Assembly: GCA_964603325.1 (NCBI GenBank)
Contig: CAZRUH010000029.1
Location: 1 to 7,924 of the forward strand
Reading direction: 5' to 3'
Length of the DNA: 7,924 nucleotides
Source: LSNR01 sp964603325
GTDB taxonomy: Bacteria > Patescibacteriota > Minisyncoccia > Moranbacterales > UBA9337
The notes under the pieces were generated by a model. It had not been told where the DNA came from and did not search any database. It saw only the letters and a program-made list of their open reading frames with translations. The translations under genes and the position numbers were made by a program. Shown one piece after another: positions 5,982-7,924 of the stretch. The stretch's first letter is position 1, and each line of letters begins with the position of its first letter.

Positions 5982-6275
5982 ATGAAAGATTTAAATCACA
6001 ACCTAAAACACCTAACTAAATGTCCGGTGTGTGGCACCTATTATGAGCAATCACAATTACGAATTTTGAAAGAAGATTCTGTAAAGACGGTTTTTCATAC
6101 TACATGCCTCAAGTGTGGTACGGCGATGATGGTTTTTGTTTCCAGGGGAGAGCAAGGAATTGCCAGTATGAGTATGGCAACAGATTTGAATATCCAGGAA
6201 GCTCTTAATTTATTTGAAAAAAGATCTATCAGCGCAGACAATATTTTAGATATTTACAAGGAGTTAAATAAGTAA
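5982..6275 (+). CDS. Small two-CXXC (zinc-ribbon-like) protein of unknown function
   Basis: From the ATG at 5982 the product has 97 residues. Cysteines at 14 and 17 (CPVCG) and at 42 and 45 (CLKCG) form two knuckles 25 residues apart, the arrangement of a zinc ribbon. Between them, YEQSQLRILKEDSVKTVFHTTC looks like strand-turn-strand. After the second knuckle come a beta stretch (AMMVFVSRGEQGIASMSMATDL) and an alpha-helical tail (about 71-97, IQEALNLFEKRSISADNILDIYKEL). I recall similar proteins with a C..C, C..C, TDL, ISxDxVL order in Patescibacteria but cannot name a function; binding of RNA, DNA or a ribosomal partner is only a guess. In-frame ATGs at 5961 and 5973 would add residues (MICIMVI) that look non-native, and the predicted promoter overlaps them, so 5982 is preferred. 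It starts 24 bases after rodA and has no Shine-Dalgarno sequence. Confidence 0.78.
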   Translation: MKDLNHNLKHLTKCPVCGTYYEQSQLRILKEDSVKTVFHTTCLKCGTAMMVFVSRGEQGIASMSMATDLNIQEALNLFEKRSISADNILDIYKELNK

Positions 6276-6331
6276 TTTTTTGAAATTAAATTTGCAGATA
6301 GATTTTCTGTGGTTGGTTTCTTTTAAATGAT

Positions 6332-7030
6332 ATGACAAAAGAAAATATTGAATTAAAAGTGGAATTGAGAGACTTAAAAAAAGAGAAAACAAGAGAAGGG
6401 CTGAAAAGAAAAAAAATTCCCGCAATTGTTTACGGAAATGGAATAGAAAATGAGGCTTTATGGGTTGATTCCTTATCTTTTAATAAAATTTATAATGATG
6501 TTGGAGAAAATGCAATTATAAAGCTAAACATTGAAGATAAGTCAGATGATAATGTGTTGGTTTATGATATTCAATGGAATCCTCTTACCGATGAAATAAT
6601 ACACATTGATTTTTTAAGAGTTGATATGAGTAAGGAAGTTGAAGCTGAGGTGCCTCTTGAGTTTGTTGGTGAGTCTCCTGCAATTAAAGAGATGGGGGGA
6701 GTTCTTGTAAAGAGTTTGAACTCGGTAAACATTAAATCTCTTCCGGGTAATATTCCTTCAGAATTAAAAGTTGATTTATCTGCATTAAAAACATTTGAAG
6801 ATCACTACAAGGTTAGAGATTTGGTTGTAGATGATTCTGTTGATATTTTAACTGGCGAGGAAGTGGTCATCGCTTCTGTCGCGCCACCTCGCTCCGAGGA
6901 AGATTTGGCAAAATTGGACGAAAAGATTGAAGAAGATGTTTCGCAAGTTGAGGGAGCAGAAAAGGAAAGTGACGAGGTTGATAAAAATGAAAAAGAAGAT
7001 AAAGAAAATGATGAAAAAGTTGAAAAATAA
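6332..7030 (+). CDS. rplY: 50S ribosomal protein bL25, long TL5/Ctc form
   Basis: bL25 binds 5S rRNA in the central protuberance of the large subunit. The 232-residue product is the long, two-domain CTC/TL5 type, not the 94-residue E. coli type. The N-terminal L25 domain (about 5-95) includes REGLKRKKIPAIVYGNG and ends in WNPLTDEIIHIDFLRVD, both strong signatures. The C-terminal domain (about 101-185) carries VEAEVPLEFVGESPAIKEMGGVLV, then NIKSLPGNIPSELKVDLSAL and the final VVIASVAPP. Residues about 187-232 form a highly acidic, probably disordered tail rich in Glu, Asp and Lys. Such tails occur in many L25 proteins, but the length varies. The start codon sits in AAATGATATG with no Shine-Dalgarno sequence. 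A 56-base gap separates it from the gene before, and no convincing promoter is seen there, so it may share that transcript. Confidence 0.95.
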   Translation: MTKENIELKVELRDLKKEKTREGLKRKKIPAIVYGNGIENEALWVDSLSFNKIYNDVGENAIIKLNIEDKSDDNVLVYDIQWNPLTDEIIHIDFLRVDMSKEVEAEVPLEFVGESPAIKEMGGVLVKSLNSVNIKSLPGNIPSELKVDLSALKTFEDHYKVRDLVVDDSVDILTGEEVVIASVAPPRSEEDLAKLDEKIEEDVSQVEGAEKESDEVDKNEKEDKENDEKVEK

Positions 7031-7035
7031 AAATA

Positions 7036-7064
7036 TTGACTTAATTTTAGTTACAGTGTATTCT
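7036..7064 (+). promoter_or_regulatory. Predicted promoter for rplS and the tRNAs
   Basis: TTGACT (7036-7041, five of six) and TATTCT (7059-7064, four of six) have the ideal 17-base spacing, starting five bases after the rplY stop. Predicted start is near 7071, giving a leader of about 115 bases. A second perfect TATAAT at 7084-7089 lacks a good -35 and could be an alternative start near 7096. Confidence 0.5.
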
Positions 7065-7185
7065 CCTAAAGTGAGAATTGGGATATAATTAGCGTTCTTG
7101 GGAATTTGCCCGGAGCTTTTGTTTCGTTAAACCTATTGCGAAATGATAAAATTGTTATTTGCAAAAAGTTTAATTATGTATAGAA
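7065..7185 (+). promoter_or_regulatory. Structured 5' leader of rplS
   Basis: This is most of the longest gene-free gap in the window (155 bases in all). It holds a GC-rich hairpin in otherwise AT-rich DNA: CTTGGG (7097-7102) pairs with CCC and GGAG (7109-7115) with one bulged G. It is followed by CTTTTGTTT, so it looks like a weak terminator or attenuator. Further down, TTGCGAAAT (7136-7144) can pair imperfectly with ATTTGCAA (7157-7164). A five-codon frame (ATG at 7176, TAA at 7191-7193) overlaps the rplS start. Ribosomal protein leaders, including for L19 in Firmicutes, are known to control expression; that this is one is inference from position and structure. Confidence 0.35.
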
Positions 7186-7698
7186 ATGAATAATAAACTA
7201 ATAAAATTTAATTTAAGTAAAAGAAAAGAAAAAGATATACCGGAAGTAAAAACCGGTGATGTGGTTAGAGTTCATAGAAAAATTAGAGAGGGTAATAAAG
7301 AAAGGACTCAAATTTTTGAAGGCATAGTAATTGCTGTAAAAGGAAAACAGAGTAGCTCTCCAATGATTACTGTTAGAAAAATTTCCAGTGGTGTTGGTGT
7401 TGAATTGGTTCTGCCTATGTATTCACCTAATATCGCTGAGATTGAGTTGGTTAAAAGAGCAAAGATAAGAAGATCAAAGCTTTATTATATTAGACATAAA
7501 ACAGTTAAGGCTATGCGTTTAAAGTACAAGGATGTAACTGATTTTTTAAAAAAAGAAGAAAAAAACGAATCAGAAATCAAGAATGTTAGAGAGAAAACGG
7601 TTGCAATCGGAAATGAAAAAAAAGATAAGAATAATGCAAGTAGTAGTGATAAAACTAAGGATAGCTCAAAAACAAAAGCGAGTGCCGATAAAGAATAA
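7186..7698 (+). CDS. rplS: 50S ribosomal protein bL19 with C-terminal extension
   Basis: bL19 lies at the interface of the ribosomal subunits and contributes to the intersubunit contact. The core (about 18-113) matches the family well: PEVKTGDVVRVHRKIREGNKER, QIFEGIVIAVKG, MITVRKISSGVGVELVLPMYSPNI and KRAKIRRSKLYYIR. The family is usually about 115 residues. Here a tail of some 55 residues (about 116-170), rich in Lys, Glu, Asp, Ser and Asn, extends it to 170 and is likely disordered. In most bacteria rplS ends the rpsP-rimM-trmD-rplS operon, but here it stands apart from those genes and follows rplY. The stop codon is 14 bases before tRNA-Leu, so the mRNA and tRNAs are probably one transcript. 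There is no Shine-Dalgarno sequence at the ATG, which is AT-rich upstream. Confidence 0.96.
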   Translation: MNNKLIKFNLSKRKEKDIPEVKTGDVVRVHRKIREGNKERTQIFEGIVIAVKGKQSSSPMITVRKISSGVGVELVLPMYSPNIAEIELVKRAKIRRSKLYYIRHKTVKAMRLKYKDVTDFLKKEEKNESEIKNVREKTVAIGNEKKDKNNASSSDKTKDSSKTKASADKE

Positions 7699-7712
7699 TT
7701 TGGCAAGGGTTT

Positions 7713-7800
7713 GCCGTGGTGCTGGAATTGGTAGACAGGCTAGCTTGAGGGGCTAGTGCTTGCAAAGAGCGTGCGAGTTCAAATCTCGCTCACGGCACCA
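7713..7800 (+). tRNA. tRNA-Leu(GAG)
   Basis: A full class II cloverleaf is visible. The acceptor GCCGTGG (7713-7719) pairs with TCACGGC (7790-7796), with one G-U pair. The anticodon stem CTAGC/GCTAG (7740-7744/7752-7756) encloses TTGAGGG with anticodon GAG at 7747-7749. The long variable arm (7757-7772) has a GCT/AGC stem, as expected for leucine. The T arm is GCGAG-TTCAAAT-CTCGC (7773-7789). Discriminator A and an encoded CCA follow (7797-7800). It reads CUC and CUU codons. Confidence 0.96.
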
Positions 7801-7807
7801 TAGGAAT

Positions 7808-7881
7808 GGACGATTAGCTCAGCTGGTTAGAGCGCCTCTCTTACAAAGAGGAGGTCACTGGTTCGAATCCAGTATCGTCCA
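7808..7881 (+). tRNA. tRNA-Val(UAC), no encoded CCA
   Basis: The acceptor GGACGAT (7808-7814) pairs fully with ATCGTCC (7874-7880). The D arm has GCTC/GAGC around AGCTGGTTA. The anticodon stem CCTCT/AGAGG (7835-7839/7847-7851) encloses CTTACAA, with anticodon TAC at 7842-7844, so it reads GUA and likely other valine codons. The T arm is ACTGG-TTCGAAT-CCAGT. After discriminator A (7881) the genome reads CGG, so CCA must be added after transcription. It lies 7 bases after tRNA-Leu and is surely co-transcribed. Confidence 0.95.
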
Positions 7882-7924
7882 CGGTAGTTTTTTAGTTATT
7901 TTGCGGTTTGTGATGGTATTTTTT

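Noticed and set aside
5966..6019. Seventeen-codon frame overlapping the start of the zinc-ribbon-like gene
   Set aside because: It begins within the predicted -10 region, has no ribosome-binding site, and is of a length expected by chance.
6276..6331. Possible separate promoter for rplY, starting with TTGAAA at 6280
   Set aside because: No -10 better than a poor match sits at 16-18 bases; TAGATT lies only 13 bases away.
7485..7706. Minus-strand frame of 73 codons opposite the bL19 tail
   Set aside because: Its Leu/Ser/Phe-rich product is the antisense of a Lys/Glu/Asp/Ser tail and only mimics a membrane protein.
7882..7924. Terminator after tRNA-Val
   Set aside because: T-runs are present, but I see no convincing stem before them, and the window ends here.
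1..7924. Mobile element, CRISPR array, toxin-antitoxin pair, defence or phage system
   Set aside because: No transposase, integrase, spaced direct repeats, terminal inverted repeats or paired small genes were seen; nearly all of the sequence is explained by housekeeping genes and two small unknowns.

Overview
The window reads as a piece of ordinary chromosome from a low-GC bacterium, most likely a member of the Candidate Phyla Radiation (Patescibacteria, Parcubacteria-like). This placement is inferred from the AT-rich composition, the lysine- and isoleucine-rich proteins, compact or trimmed housekeeping proteins, ribosomal proteins with long charged tails, an almost complete absence of Shine-Dalgarno sequences, and two small proteins of unnamed families whose style is typical of that group. 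The standard bacterial code fits: all genes read at full length and all ten coding genes end in TAA.

Layout. Positions 1-427 hold the 3' part of a family 4 uracil-DNA glycosylase gene. It converges on ybaB/ebfC (minus strand, 484-738), with a symmetric hairpin between them that should stop transcription both ways. ybaB is divergent from ychF (842-1894), and the two core promoters appear to interleave in the 103-base gap. A Tic20/DUF4870-like small membrane protein follows (1985-2431), with its own promoter, the only strong Shine-Dalgarno site of the window, and a good intrinsic terminator. A tight plus-strand cluster then runs through a membrane-anchored unknown protein (2577-3089), recJ (3098-4816), rodA (4821-5957) and a two-CXXC zinc-ribbon-like unknown (5982-6275). 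rplY (bL25, 6332-7030) comes next. After a 155-base leader region come rplS (bL19, 7186-7698), tRNA-Leu(GAG) and tRNA-Val(UAC).

How the genes work together. The window mixes DNA repair (uracil excision; RecJ 5'-3' resection), nucleoid organisation (YbaB), ribosome-linked functions (YchF, bL25, bL19, tRNAs) and cell-wall elongation (RodA). No mobile element, CRISPR array, toxin-antitoxin pair, phage gene or defence cassette is visible, and there is no gene-free stretch over 300 bases. I did not find a new multi-gene system. The points that most deserve a second look are the zinc-ribbon-like unknown with its possible leaderless promoter, the membrane-anchored unknown upstream of recJ, the interleaved divergent promoters, the structured leader of rplS, the rplS-tRNA coupling, the tRNA pair with different 3' ends, and a few unusual residues in YchF and RodA.
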